From contig NZ_JAIBFH010000078.1 of NCBI RefSeq assembly GCF_019459675.1, positions 1 to 35,314 of the forward strand: a DNA stretch of 35,314 nt. Reading direction: 5' to 3'. The translations under genes and the position numbers were made by a program. Below, piece after piece: positions 8,208 to 16,123 of this stretch (its first letter is position 1; each line of letters starts with the position of its first letter). The notes under the pieces were generated by a model. It did no database searches, was not told the origin of the DNA, and saw only the letters and a program-made list of their open reading frames with translations. The stretch comes from Arenimonas sp. (GTDB taxonomy: Bacteria > Pseudomonadota > Gammaproteobacteria > Xanthomonadales > Xanthomonadaceae).

Positions 8208-9460
8208 CCATTGAAGAACAGGCAAAGGCGGCTCTGCAGGCGCTCGTCCCGATCGACCTGGCCAACATCGCCACCGCGGCCGTGCCCGCCCCCCCATTCA
8301 CCATCGAGGGACTCGTACCCACGCGGGTGGTGACGCTGCTCGGGGGCCACGGCGGGGCCGGCAAATCCATCCTGGCGCTCACCCTCGCGGCCCACCACGC
8401 CGCGGGCGCCATGACCTGGGCCGGGCACCGGTTCCAAGACGGCCCAGCACTCTTCGTGAGCCTGGAAGACCCCGGCGAGGTGGTGCGCTACCGCCTCAAG
8501 AACATCATCCAGGCGTACGGGCTGGACGCCGACAAGGTGAGCCGGCGTCTCAGGGCCGTGGATGGCACGGCGGGGGATGGCGTGATCGCTCAAGAGTTCA
8601 GTGACATGGGCATGCGGCGCTTGGTCTTTACCTCGGTACTGCAGGAGATCCGGGCGCACGCTGCCGGATGCCGCCTGATCGTGATCGACAACGCCTCGGA
8701 CGCCTACGACGGCAACGAGAACGACCGTCGCTTGGTGCGCGCATTCATGCGCGGCTTGGGCGACGTGGCCCGCGAGCACGATGCCGGCGTGCTCCTGCTC
8801 GCGCACATCGACAAACAGGCGGCCCGGTTTGGCGGTAACGGCAACACGTTCTCGGGTAGTACCGCCTGGCACAACTCCGCACGATCCCGGTTGGCGCTAA
8901 TCGATGACAACGGCGCAATCACCCTGACTCCGGAGAAACTGAACCTGGGACGCAAGGCCGACCCTATCCCTCTCACGTGGACCGAGAACGGCGTCTTAGT
9001 GCCGGCGCAGGCTCGGGAAGGGCAGGCGGCTCTGGACGACGCCAGCGCGCTTCTAGGGGCCTTGCAGGCGGCTTCCGAGGGAGGAGTGGAAATCGGTGTC
9101 GCGCGGACAGGCCCGACCAACACCCACAGCGTCCTTTCCACGTTCCATGAGCTCCCCGACCGACTCAAGGGGCCGCGCGGTCGGTCCGCCTTCTGGAATG
9201 CGCTGGGGCAACTCACCGCCTCGGGTCGGGTCCGGACCATCGAGATCAGGACGGCATCCCGGAACCTGCGGAAGGTGCTGGCGATTACGCCAGGCATGGA
9301 ACCCACGCAGCCAGATCGTGCGTGCGTTAGTTCCCCACACCCCTATGCGCTTAGAGCAGCGCATGAGGGTGCGGATGTTTGTGGGGGTTCGCGTGAGTTG
9401 CCTCCCTTCAAACCCACGCAAACCCACGCAGCCGCCTACCGCGCCAGGAAGGAAGGCTGA
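8204..9460 (+). CDS. RepA-like AAA/RecA-fold ATPase (replicative helicase)
   Basis: Walker A 'LLGGHGGAGKSILALTLAAHHAAG', Walker B-like 'CRLIVIDNASDAYDG', 'VLLLAHIDK...FSGSTAWHNSARSRLAL'. Confidence 0.9.
   Translation: MTIEEQAKAALQALVPIDLANIATAAVPAPPFTIEGLVPTRVVTLLGGHGGAGKSILALTLAAHHAAGAMTWAGHRFQDGPALFVSLEDPGEVVRYRLKNIIQAYGLDADKVSRRLRAVDGTAGDGVIAQEFSDMGMRRLVFTSVLQEIRAHAAGCRLIVIDNASDAYDGNENDRRLVRAFMRGLGDVAREHDAGVLLLAHIDKQAARFGGNGNTFSGSTAWHNSARSRLALIDDNGAITLTPEKLNLGRKADPIPLTWTENGVLVPAQAREGQAALDDASALLGALQAASEGGVEIGVARTGPTNTHSVLSTFHELPDRLKGPRGRSAFWNALGQLTASGRVRTIEIRTASRNLRKVLAITPGMEPTQPDRACVSSPHPYALRAAHEGADVCGGSRELPPFKPTQTHAAAYRARKEG
9300..9433 (+). repeat. Three copies of AACCCACGCA plus a hairpin in the 3' end of the repA-like gene
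   Basis: AACCCACGCAGCC at 9300-9312; tandem AACCCACGCA at 9411-9420 and 9421-9430 (+GCC); hairpin CACCC-ct-ATGCGC...GCGCAT-ga-GGGTG at about 9338-9371. Confidence 0.7.
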
Positions 9461-9942
9461 TGACTGCCCTCCCGACTGCCGACCCTAACGCTGACCGGGA
9501 CGCCCAGATCGCCATCGCTTTCGATCCGGAGTACGGCGAGGACCTTGGCGAGCCAGACCTTGGCCACGATGACCCGGCGCTCTACGACCAGATCATCCAA
9601 TTGCCTCCTCCGATCCTGGGCGGCGCCGAACGGTTGCTCTGGCAGCGGTGCGAGTCCCGGCGGGTGCTGGGGCTGCCGCCCGCCTCACGCCCGGAGCTGC
9701 TGATTCGATCTGTACGCAACGCCGTAATCGTCTCGGGCCTGGGCAAGAAGGTCTCCTCCGGTGCCATCGTCATCGGGACCATTCTCGCGGCTGCGCAATC
9801 GGAAGGGTTGAAGCCGAGGACGCCCTTGCGCGGTATCGCCAAGGACTTGGGTATGCGCTACGCGACCCTGCTGACCGTTCGGCGCATTGCGTTGGCCCAG
9901 ATTGGACGGCTCGGCATTCGACTTGGGATTTCCATCGAGTAG
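9460..9942 (+). CDS. Hypothetical protein (160 aa)
   Basis: TGATG overlap with repA-like gene; C-term 'GIAKDLGMRYATLLTVRRIALAQIGRLGI' HTH-like. Confidence 0.65.
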   Translation: MTALPTADPNADRDAQIAIAFDPEYGEDLGEPDLGHDDPALYDQIIQLPPPILGGAERLLWQRCESRRVLGLPPASRPELLIRSVRNAVIVSGLGKKVSSGAIVIGTILAAAQSEGLKPRTPLRGIAKDLGMRYATLLTVRRIALAQIGRLGIRLGISIE

Positions 9943-10001
9943 GGCCAAGAAATCGGGAACCTATGATGTTTGTTGAGAGTAGCCAACACGCAGGAGTCGC
10001 A

Positions 10002-10118
10002 ATGAATAGCCTTTTTGAAGAGTTCCTTTCCGAGCTCGACGCGTTGCAGGCGGAGGCCAACGCAGCCGAATCAGAAGCCGCGGCCAAGGCCGCTGCCGTC
10101 AACGGGGGAGAGAACTGA
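10002..10118 (+). CDS. Small acidic protein (38 aa: MNSLFEEFLSELDALQAEANAAESEAAAKAAAVNGGEN)
   Basis: ATG after 'cagga' RBS; TGATG overlap with the next ORF. Confidence 0.55.
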   Translation: MNSLFEEFLSELDALQAEANAAESEAAAKAAAVNGGEN

Positions 10119-11743
10119 TGGCTTTTTTTGACGTGAACCAGGCGATCGACAAACCGAACATGTTGGCTTCCCTGCAACAGGGCTACCAATTCGGAACACA
10201 GCAGCGCCTGCAGCGCGAGCAGGAAGGCCGCGAGAATCAGCTGCGCACACTGGCCCCGAAGGTCATCGACGGCGACCCGGACGCCTATAACCAGGCTGCG
10301 GCCATCGACCCGCGCGCCGCACAAGGCTACCAAGAGGCGGGCGATGTGCAGTTGCGCCGCCTGCAGGGCTTTTACCGCTACGTCGAAGAGGCTCGCGCCA
10401 GCGGCAACCCGGCGCGCGTGAGCGCCGCACTTCGGGCCGGCGCACCATTCCTGGCGAAACTCGTTCCCGGCAAGGCGCCGCCCACCGAATGGACTCCAGA
10501 CCTGGACGAAGGCTGGGCGCAGCTGGGCGCGAAGCTGTCCATGCTTCCCGGCGAACAGGGCCGCGACGGCAAGGTAGTTGGCAATTCGCTCATCGACCCG
10601 CAGACGGGCCGGGTGATCTACCAGGGCCCCGAGGTGCCCGTGAATGCACAACTGGTCGACATCCCCGATGGCCGCGGGGGTGCACAGAAAATGATGTTCG
10701 ACCCGCGCACCCGCCAGGTGATGCCGCTACCGGCGCCCAGCAACGGACAGCCGATGCCGGCCAGCACGACGCTACCGGCTTCCAATGGCCAGACCTCGGC
10801 CGGGACGGGCCCGCTGCAGGAGCCCAGCATTGAGCAGGCGATCGCCCGGCTTGAGCAGACAGAGGGCCCGCTGCCCGAGAACGTCAAGGCGCAGCTGCGG
10901 CAGCAGATGGCTTCGGGAAACGGCGACTTCACGGTGGCAAACCCGGGGCTGGGCGGTAACCAGACCGCCCAGTCGAATCTTCCCCAGCAGCCGTCATCCA
11001 GCCAGTTTGGCTACACGCCGCCCAAGGGGCCGCCGGTCCCGAGCGGCTATCAGATGGCCCCGGATGGCTCGCGGCTGATTCCGATGCCCGGCGGCCCCGC
11101 TGACAAGCCCGACGGAGGCCTGGTCGTCACGCTCACGCCCGCAGAGGTGAACCAGGCTGGCTTCCCCGCGGGGTCCGTTGTTCAGCGCAAGCCGGACGGC
11201 ACGCTGGTCAAGACCTTCAGCCCGACCGAACGGGACGCCAACGGCGGCCGGGCACTGCCCGCCAACGTCGTGAACGATCTCAGCAAGGACGCCGAGAAGC
11301 TCACCACGATCACCGACCTCGTAGGCAGCTTCAAGCCCGAGTTCGCGGGCAACGTGGCCGGAGGAACCTTGGAAAACATGGCCGGTCGCCTTGGCGGCGA
11401 GCGGCTGGGCCTTGCCACGCAGGGGCAGGCCGATTGGTGGCAGCAGTACGACCGACTCAAGAACGTGGTGCGCAACGAGCTGTTCGGCGCGGCGCTGACC
11501 GCCACCGAGCAAGCCGCGTTCGAGGCCGCCGACATTACCCCCAACATGGACCCGACCATCGTGGCCAACAACCTGGGTAAGCAGGGCGAGATAGTGCGCC
11601 GCGCGCTCGACCGCAAGGCCTCGGTCTGGAAGTCGCAGGGCTACAACCCCGATGCCGTCATCAACGCCACCACGGTCCGGGATGGCAGCAGAACTCCGCA
11701 GGATCTATCCGATGATGAACTGCTCAGGGAGCTTGGACTCTGA
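10118..11743 (+). CDS. Phage-type virion/DNA-ejection-like protein
   Basis: Gln-rich N-term 'GYQFGTQQRLQREQEGRENQLRTLAPKVIDGDPDAYNQAAAIDPRAAQGYQ'; C-term 'LKNVVRNELFGAALTATEQAAFEAADITPNMDP'; resembles podophage internal virion proteins as I know them. Confidence 0.65.
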   Translation: MAFFDVNQAIDKPNMLASLQQGYQFGTQQRLQREQEGRENQLRTLAPKVIDGDPDAYNQAAAIDPRAAQGYQEAGDVQLRRLQGFYRYVEEARASGNPARVSAALRAGAPFLAKLVPGKAPPTEWTPDLDEGWAQLGAKLSMLPGEQGRDGKVVGNSLIDPQTGRVIYQGPEVPVNAQLVDIPDGRGGAQKMMFDPRTRQVMPLPAPSNGQPMPASTTLPASNGQTSAGTGPLQEPSIEQAIARLEQTEGPLPENVKAQLRQQMASGNGDFTVANPGLGGNQTAQSNLPQQPSSSQFGYTPPKGPPVPSGYQMAPDGSRLIPMPGGPADKPDGGLVVTLTPAEVNQAGFPAGSVVQRKPDGTLVKTFSPTERDANGGRALPANVVNDLSKDAEKLTTITDLVGSFKPEFAGNVAGGTLENMAGRLGGERLGLATQGQADWWQQYDRLKNVVRNELFGAALTATEQAAFEAADITPNMDPTIVANNLGKQGEIVRRALDRKASVWKSQGYNPDAVINATTVRDGSRTPQDLSDDELLRELGL

Positions 11744-13950
11744 TGGCTGAGAAACTCGACGTGCTGATTGAGGCGGAACGCAGGGGCATCCTTCCTGACT
11801 CAAAGCGTGAGGTGCTGGCCGAGGCCCGCCGTCGGGGTTTGGTTTCGCTGGCACCGGTTCCATTGGACCCACTTCGGGCCCCGGATCCCGGGATGCAGAC
11901 CGACGATCGAACCCAGTGGCAGATGCTTGGGGGGGATCTGAGCAATGCCGGAAAGGGGTTGTATCGGGGGCTGGAAGCCACGGCACAGGGCGGTGCGCAG
12001 CTGGCAATGCGCGCACCCCATTTGCGCGCTGGGGAGTTTGCAAGCGAGCTGACTGGGGTGCCGAACTACACGGCCATGGTCCGCCAGTCCGTAGATGACC
12101 AAGCCAAGGCTTCGGCGGATGCATTCGCCAACTCGGAAGCGGGGCAAAGCCTGGCGGGCAACGTCGGGCAGTTCACGGGCGAGGTGCTAGCCACGGCGCC
12201 GCTTGCTGTTGCGTCTTTGCCTGCGAAGGGCGCTTCACTGCCTGGATACCTCAGGAGTGCATTCGTTGGTGGTGCCACCGGCGCAGGGGTGCAGCCCGTT
12301 ACAGAGGGTGATTTCGGACCTGCCAAGTTCAACCAGGTGCTCATTGGTGGAACCGCCGGAGCCGGAACTGCCGGGTTGTTGCGTGGGGGCATGGCGACTC
12401 TTGAACGACTTGGGTACGCGCCAAACGCGCTGGCTCAGGTAGCCAACGCGGCGAACCGCGGAGCCAACCGATCGGGCTATGCGCAGGCAGGCGAAGAGCT
12501 GGCCGAGCGCACCGGTGTTCGCATGACGCCAGGCCAAGTCTCGGGGTCTCGCGTCCAGACCGCCCTTGAGAACATGAGCCGGCAGTCCGTCTTCTCGTCA
12601 GACATCGCCATGCAGGCCGATGAGAAAATCGCCGAAGACGCGGTGAGGTTCATCAATCGAGCCATGGACGGCTTGGTCCCGACCCCTGCCGGCACCGCCC
12701 AAGTGGGTGAGCGAATCCAGCTTGCGGCAAAGACGTCGGTTGCGCGGATTCTCAAGCGTCGGGAAGAAGTCGCCGGCCAGCAGTTCGGACCGATTGAGCG
12801 CGTGCTGGGCGACCGTCAGTTCGTGGACTACAGCAGCACGCGGACGACCCTCGATGACCTCATCGACGAATACAGCAGCGTGGCGACGCCCGAGGCCGAT
12901 CGCATCGTGGCCCAAGCCAAGGCCATGCGGGGGCGGCTCACGGGCCAGCACACGCTCGGCCAGTTCCAGCGCCAGCGCAGTTACTTCGGCAGGGCCAGCC
13001 AGGGGCAGGGGACAGTATTCGATGACATCGACCGCACCGTGAACCAGCGCGTGGCTAAGAGGCTATATGCGGCCATGTCGGACGACCTGGACACCTCCGC
13101 TTCACGACTGGCCGGAAACGCTGGGGCAGGCATCGTCCCCGCCAACTACTTCCAAGGCCAGGTGCAGGCCCCGGGAATTGCCGCGGCGCTTCGGGAGGCC
13201 AATGCCAACTACCGGCGCTACTCCCAGCTTGCAGATGGCCTGCGCGCACATCCAGTGGCGCGCCTGTTCGGCAAGGATGTCCAGGTCGACGGCGAGGACT
13301 GGTTCAACACCTTGGCTCCGGAGCAAGTCGTGACCCGGTTGGGCTCGATGGCGCCCACCGAGATCCGCATGGTTCGCCAGTACATGGAGGGCGCGGACCC
13401 CGAGGCTTGGCAGCAGTACAAGCGCCTGCTGGTTCAGAACGCCCTGGACGCCGCTCAGACACTTCCAGCGAGCGCGGGCCCCCGACAGGTCGCCTTCAAC
13501 GCCGGGACGTTCCTGCGGACGCTGGGAGGCGACAAGCCGGCACGGCTGGCCCAGCTTCGGGAGCTGTATAGCGCGGAGGAGATGAGCCAGATCGACGACG
13601 CCTTCAAGGTCGCCCGGCGGCTCGGGGATCGGTTCGGTTCGAACCCGAGTGGCACCGGCCCGTACATGGAGGTCCAGAGCTTCCTGGCGTCGGTCAAACA
13701 GCGCAGCGTCGAAGCGCTGGCGTCCACAGGTGGAGAGGCGCTTGGCCTGAGGAAGATCGCGAACGTGATGCTCAATGCAGATGGCCGCAGGGCGCTCATC
13801 GAGCTGTCGAAGCTGCCACCCCAGTCACGGCAGGCTGCGTCCCTTGCTGGCTTCCTTGCGGGCGTTATAGCGGGCAAGCAGGCCGTCTATCCAGACGTAC
13901 GCGACGGCCACCAGCGCCAGGATGGGAGTGGCGATCAGGGCCGGCAATAG
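11743..13950 (+). CDS. Large phage-type ejection/internal virion-like protein
   Basis: N-term 'LDVLIEAERRGILPDSKREVLAEARRRGLV' and 'AGEELAERTGVRMTPGQVSGSRVQTALENMSRQSVFSSD', typical of large phage ejection proteins; coupled to the upstream gene. Confidence 0.65.
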   Translation: MAEKLDVLIEAERRGILPDSKREVLAEARRRGLVSLAPVPLDPLRAPDPGMQTDDRTQWQMLGGDLSNAGKGLYRGLEATAQGGAQLAMRAPHLRAGEFASELTGVPNYTAMVRQSVDDQAKASADAFANSEAGQSLAGNVGQFTGEVLATAPLAVASLPAKGASLPGYLRSAFVGGATGAGVQPVTEGDFGPAKFNQVLIGGTAGAGTAGLLRGGMATLERLGYAPNALAQVANAANRGANRSGYAQAGEELAERTGVRMTPGQVSGSRVQTALENMSRQSVFSSDIAMQADEKIAEDAVRFINRAMDGLVPTPAGTAQVGERIQLAAKTSVARILKRREEVAGQQFGPIERVLGDRQFVDYSSTRTTLDDLIDEYSSVATPEADRIVAQAKAMRGRLTGQHTLGQFQRQRSYFGRASQGQGTVFDDIDRTVNQRVAKRLYAAMSDDLDTSASRLAGNAGAGIVPANYFQGQVQAPGIAAALREANANYRRYSQLADGLRAHPVARLFGKDVQVDGEDWFNTLAPEQVVTRLGSMAPTEIRMVRQYMEGADPEAWQQYKRLLVQNALDAAQTLPASAGPRQVAFNAGTFLRTLGGDKPARLAQLRELYSAEEMSQIDDAFKVARRLGDRFGSNPSGTGPYMEVQSFLASVKQRSVEALASTGGEALGLRKIANVMLNADGRRALIELSKLPPQSRQAASLAGFLAGVIAGKQAVYPDVRDGHQRQDGSGDQGRQ

Positions 13951-14052
13951 CATGGCCGACGGCTCGGGCTTGGTAGCGATGATCGCCCCGCCCGCCATCA
14001 CCATCCCCAGCCAGATCAGCCGTACCTTTGCCCAGTCCACCGAGGTCCCCAT
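13825..14052 (-). CDS. Small predicted membrane protein (two hydrophobic segments)
   Basis: MGTSVDWAKVRLIWLGMVMAGGAIIATKPEPSAMLLPALIATPILALVAVAYVWIDGLLARYNARKEASKGRSLP; start overlaps the plus-strand ATG at 14051 (CATG). Confidence 0.5.
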   Translation of the reverse strand: MGTSVDWAKVRLIWLGMVMAGGAIIATKPEPSAMLLPALIATPILALVAVAYVWIDGLLARYNARKEASKGRSLP

Positions 14053-14755
14053 GTCCGCTTTCCCCAAGGGTAGGAGTAAGGCCGTCAAAGCTCAAATCAA
14101 GGCGGCGGACCCGAATCGGGTCGAGGTGAAGAAGCCGCTTCTCGTGGAGCTGAGGGAAGGCGAAGACATGCCGGCGGCTGCGGCCCGCCTGATGCTCAAT
14201 CCAAACGTCGGGGCGGCGGTCACGACCGATGCCTACCGGCCCTTCGGTCTCGAGACACTTCCCCTCGGGCGCCTGATCGAGAATCTGGCGGGTCACTGCA
14301 GCGACGTAAGGTCTGGGGACCTGTCCCAAGCGGAGTCCATGCTGGTGTCGCAGGCTCACACCCTCGATGCGATCTTCAACCGGCTGGCCGTGCAAGCGTC
14401 ATTGAACATGGGGCAGCACGTCGACGCCATGGACAAGTACCTGCGGCTGGCGCTCAAGGCCCAGGCACAGTCCCGGGCCACGCTAGAGACCTTGGCCAAC
14501 ATCAAGAACCCGCCGATCGTCTACGCCCGCCAGGCGAACTTCGCCAATGGCCCGCAGCAGGTGAACAACGGGGTGACGGCAGAGCCCGCGCATGCGGCAA
14601 AAACCGAAATCGGGCAGAACGAACTTTTGGAGGTTGGACATGAGCAACGGATGGACGCCCGAGCGCAAGGCGCGACAGGCCGAGGCGATCAAGAGGTGGC
14701 AGCCGTGGTCGCGGTCCACGGGGCCCAGGACGGCAAGCGGAAAGGCCGCGGCTAG
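14051..14755 (+). CDS. Conserved proteobacterial hypothetical protein
   Basis: Begins MSAFPKGRSKAVKAQ; contains 'LDAIFNRLAVQASLNMGQHVDAMDKYLRLALKAQAQSRATLETLANIKNPPIVYARQANFANGPQQVNNG', a recognisable conserved sequence. Confidence 0.8.
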   Translation: MSAFPKGRSKAVKAQIKAADPNRVEVKKPLLVELREGEDMPAAAARLMLNPNVGAAVTTDAYRPFGLETLPLGRLIENLAGHCSDVRSGDLSQAESMLVSQAHTLDAIFNRLAVQASLNMGQHVDAMDKYLRLALKAQAQSRATLETLANIKNPPIVYARQANFANGPQQVNNGVTAEPAHAAKTEIGQNELLEVGHEQRMDARAQGATGRGDQEVAAVVAVHGAQDGKRKGRG

Positions 14756-14834
14756 CCGGAACGCTTGGAAGGGGGGAGCCCGGGCGATGTTGCGCGAGCT
14801 GTCCCGTCTACTGAGGGAACGCCCAAGCAGGTAG
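14640..14834 (+). CDS. Conserved small protein (WTPERKARQAEAIKRWQPWSRSTGPRTASGKA type)
   Basis: Recognisable conserved small protein; overlaps the upstream gene out of frame by 116 nt. Confidence 0.75.
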   Translation: MSNGWTPERKARQAEAIKRWQPWSRSTGPRTASGKAAASRNAWKGGARAMLRELSRLLRERPSR

Positions 14835-14854
14835 GCCGGTGCGTACGTTGCCGA

Positions 14855-15235
14855 TCATGCCTTCGGAGGAGGCGGGCAGGGATAGGCAGCAACGAGTGCG
14901 TTGAGGAATCCAGTGCCCGCTGCGGCATGGCCTTGGTTGGGGTTGTCGCCCGCCCACTTCAGAAATACCCGTGCCATCTGGAGATTGGTCACGCCCGCCG
15001 GAACGCAAAGTGGGTCGTAATCGAGCGCCCAGGCATTCGCGTAATAACCATCCACAAAGCCGTTGACGTACAGGATGCAGGCGCCCTGATTCCCGTTGAT
15101 GACCCCTGCCGAGCTGAGGCCGGCGCACATGGCCTCCAGCTTTTCGACCGTCAGGCTTTCTGCGCTCGCATCGGTTGTGATGCCACACATCACCAGCCCG
15201 ACCACCAACACCTTCAGAAGCTTGTTATTCATCAT
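14855..15235 (-). CDS. Rap1a/Tai immunity-like secreted protein
   Basis: Signal peptide 'MNNKLLKVLVVGLVMCGITTDASAE' then '...ACILYVNGFVDGYYANAWALDYDPLCVPAGVTNLQMARVFLKWAGDNPNQGHAAAGTGFLNALVAAYPCP'. Confidence 0.8.
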   Translation of the reverse strand: MMNNKLLKVLVVGLVMCGITTDASAESLTVEKLEAMCAGLSSAGVINGNQGACILYVNGFVDGYYANAWALDYDPLCVPAGVTNLQMARVFLKWAGDNPNQGHAAAGTGFLNALVAAYPCPPPPKA

Positions 15236-15318
15236 TCACTCCGTCTCATTGCCGCTGTCTAGATCCCATCTCTGCCGCGGCACGGTGCCTGGGCAAGAGT
15301 CGTTAACCATTGGCGACT

Positions 15319-15675
15319 CTACTCGCACCCGACTCCATCGCCATCCCGATCCAAGTGCTTCCCGTATCCGGGATCGCCCCGCCTCACAGGCGCCGCCCCA
15401 GCCTGACGGGCCTCGGTGCAATTGGCGTATCGGGTAGTCGAGCTGGCTCTGGCCGGCCGTGCCCCGTACAAGGCCGCGGGCGGCGGTGCCGGCCGGGCGT
15501 CCGCCTTCTTGCCGTGGCAGTGGTAATCCCCGGTCGAACGGTTGGTGTGGCAACCCTCTGCGTTCGTCGCGCCCCTAGGGCTCAAGCTGGGAGCGCGGTT
15601 CAAGTAAGGGGGCCGAGGGATTGGCCGGAACGGGCCGCTAGATGCGTTGGCGCTATAAGCATCCGGGGCCCCCAT
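15319..15675 (-). CDS. Excalibur calcium-binding domain protein (N-terminus uncertain)
   Basis: 'GCHTNRSTGDYHCH' and C-terminal 'YANCTEARQAGAAPVRRGDPGYGKHLDRDGDGVGCE'. Confidence 0.75.
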   Translation of the reverse strand: MGAPDAYSANASSGPFRPIPRPPYLNRAPSLSPRGATNAEGCHTNRSTGDYHCHGKKADARPAPPPAALYGARPARASSTTRYANCTEARQAGAAPVRRGDPGYGKHLDRDGDGVGCE

Positions 15676-16123
15676 GTCGAAAAAGGACTTCCTCCCGCTC
15701 CTGCCAGCCGGTTTTCACGCGCTCGACTGGGCGGGCTTGGAGGCGCTTTGCGTTGCCCCCTTTCCCACATCGTCGTCGCGTGGGGCGCTGGCCAGTCAGT
15801 TGCACGCGTTCCTAACGGAGCTAAGGGGCTACGGGCTTTCGGGGCAACTCTGGATCGATGGCTCATTCGTAACGGACAAGCCGGACCCCAGCGACATAGA
15901 CCTTATCTGGGTGCCCGATCCCGGCTGTTTGCCTCAGTTTCTCGCCAACGCGGGGCGACTGGATCAGTTGTTCGGGACGACTCGGGGAGCCAAGGCAATT
16001 TTCCAATGTGATGCGTACTTCGTGGATCCTGCCGACACCAACAATCTAGCCTATTGGCGCGGGTTGTTCGGTTTTTGCCATGACGCGCAGACCCCGAAAG
16101 GGCTAATCTTGGCGACTCTATGA
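15674..16123 (+). CDS. Nucleotidyltransferase-fold protein (DUF6932-like)
   Basis: 'LPAGFHALDWAGLEAL...LSGQLWIDGSFVTDKPDPSDIDLIWV' gives GS...DxD; third acidic candidate in 'FQCDAYFVD'. Confidence 0.75.
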   Translation: MSKKDFLPLLPAGFHALDWAGLEALCVAPFPTSSSRGALASQLHAFLTELRGYGLSGQLWIDGSFVTDKPDPSDIDLIWVPDPGCLPQFLANAGRLDQLFGTTRGAKAIFQCDAYFVDPADTNNLAYWRGLFGFCHDAQTPKGLILATL

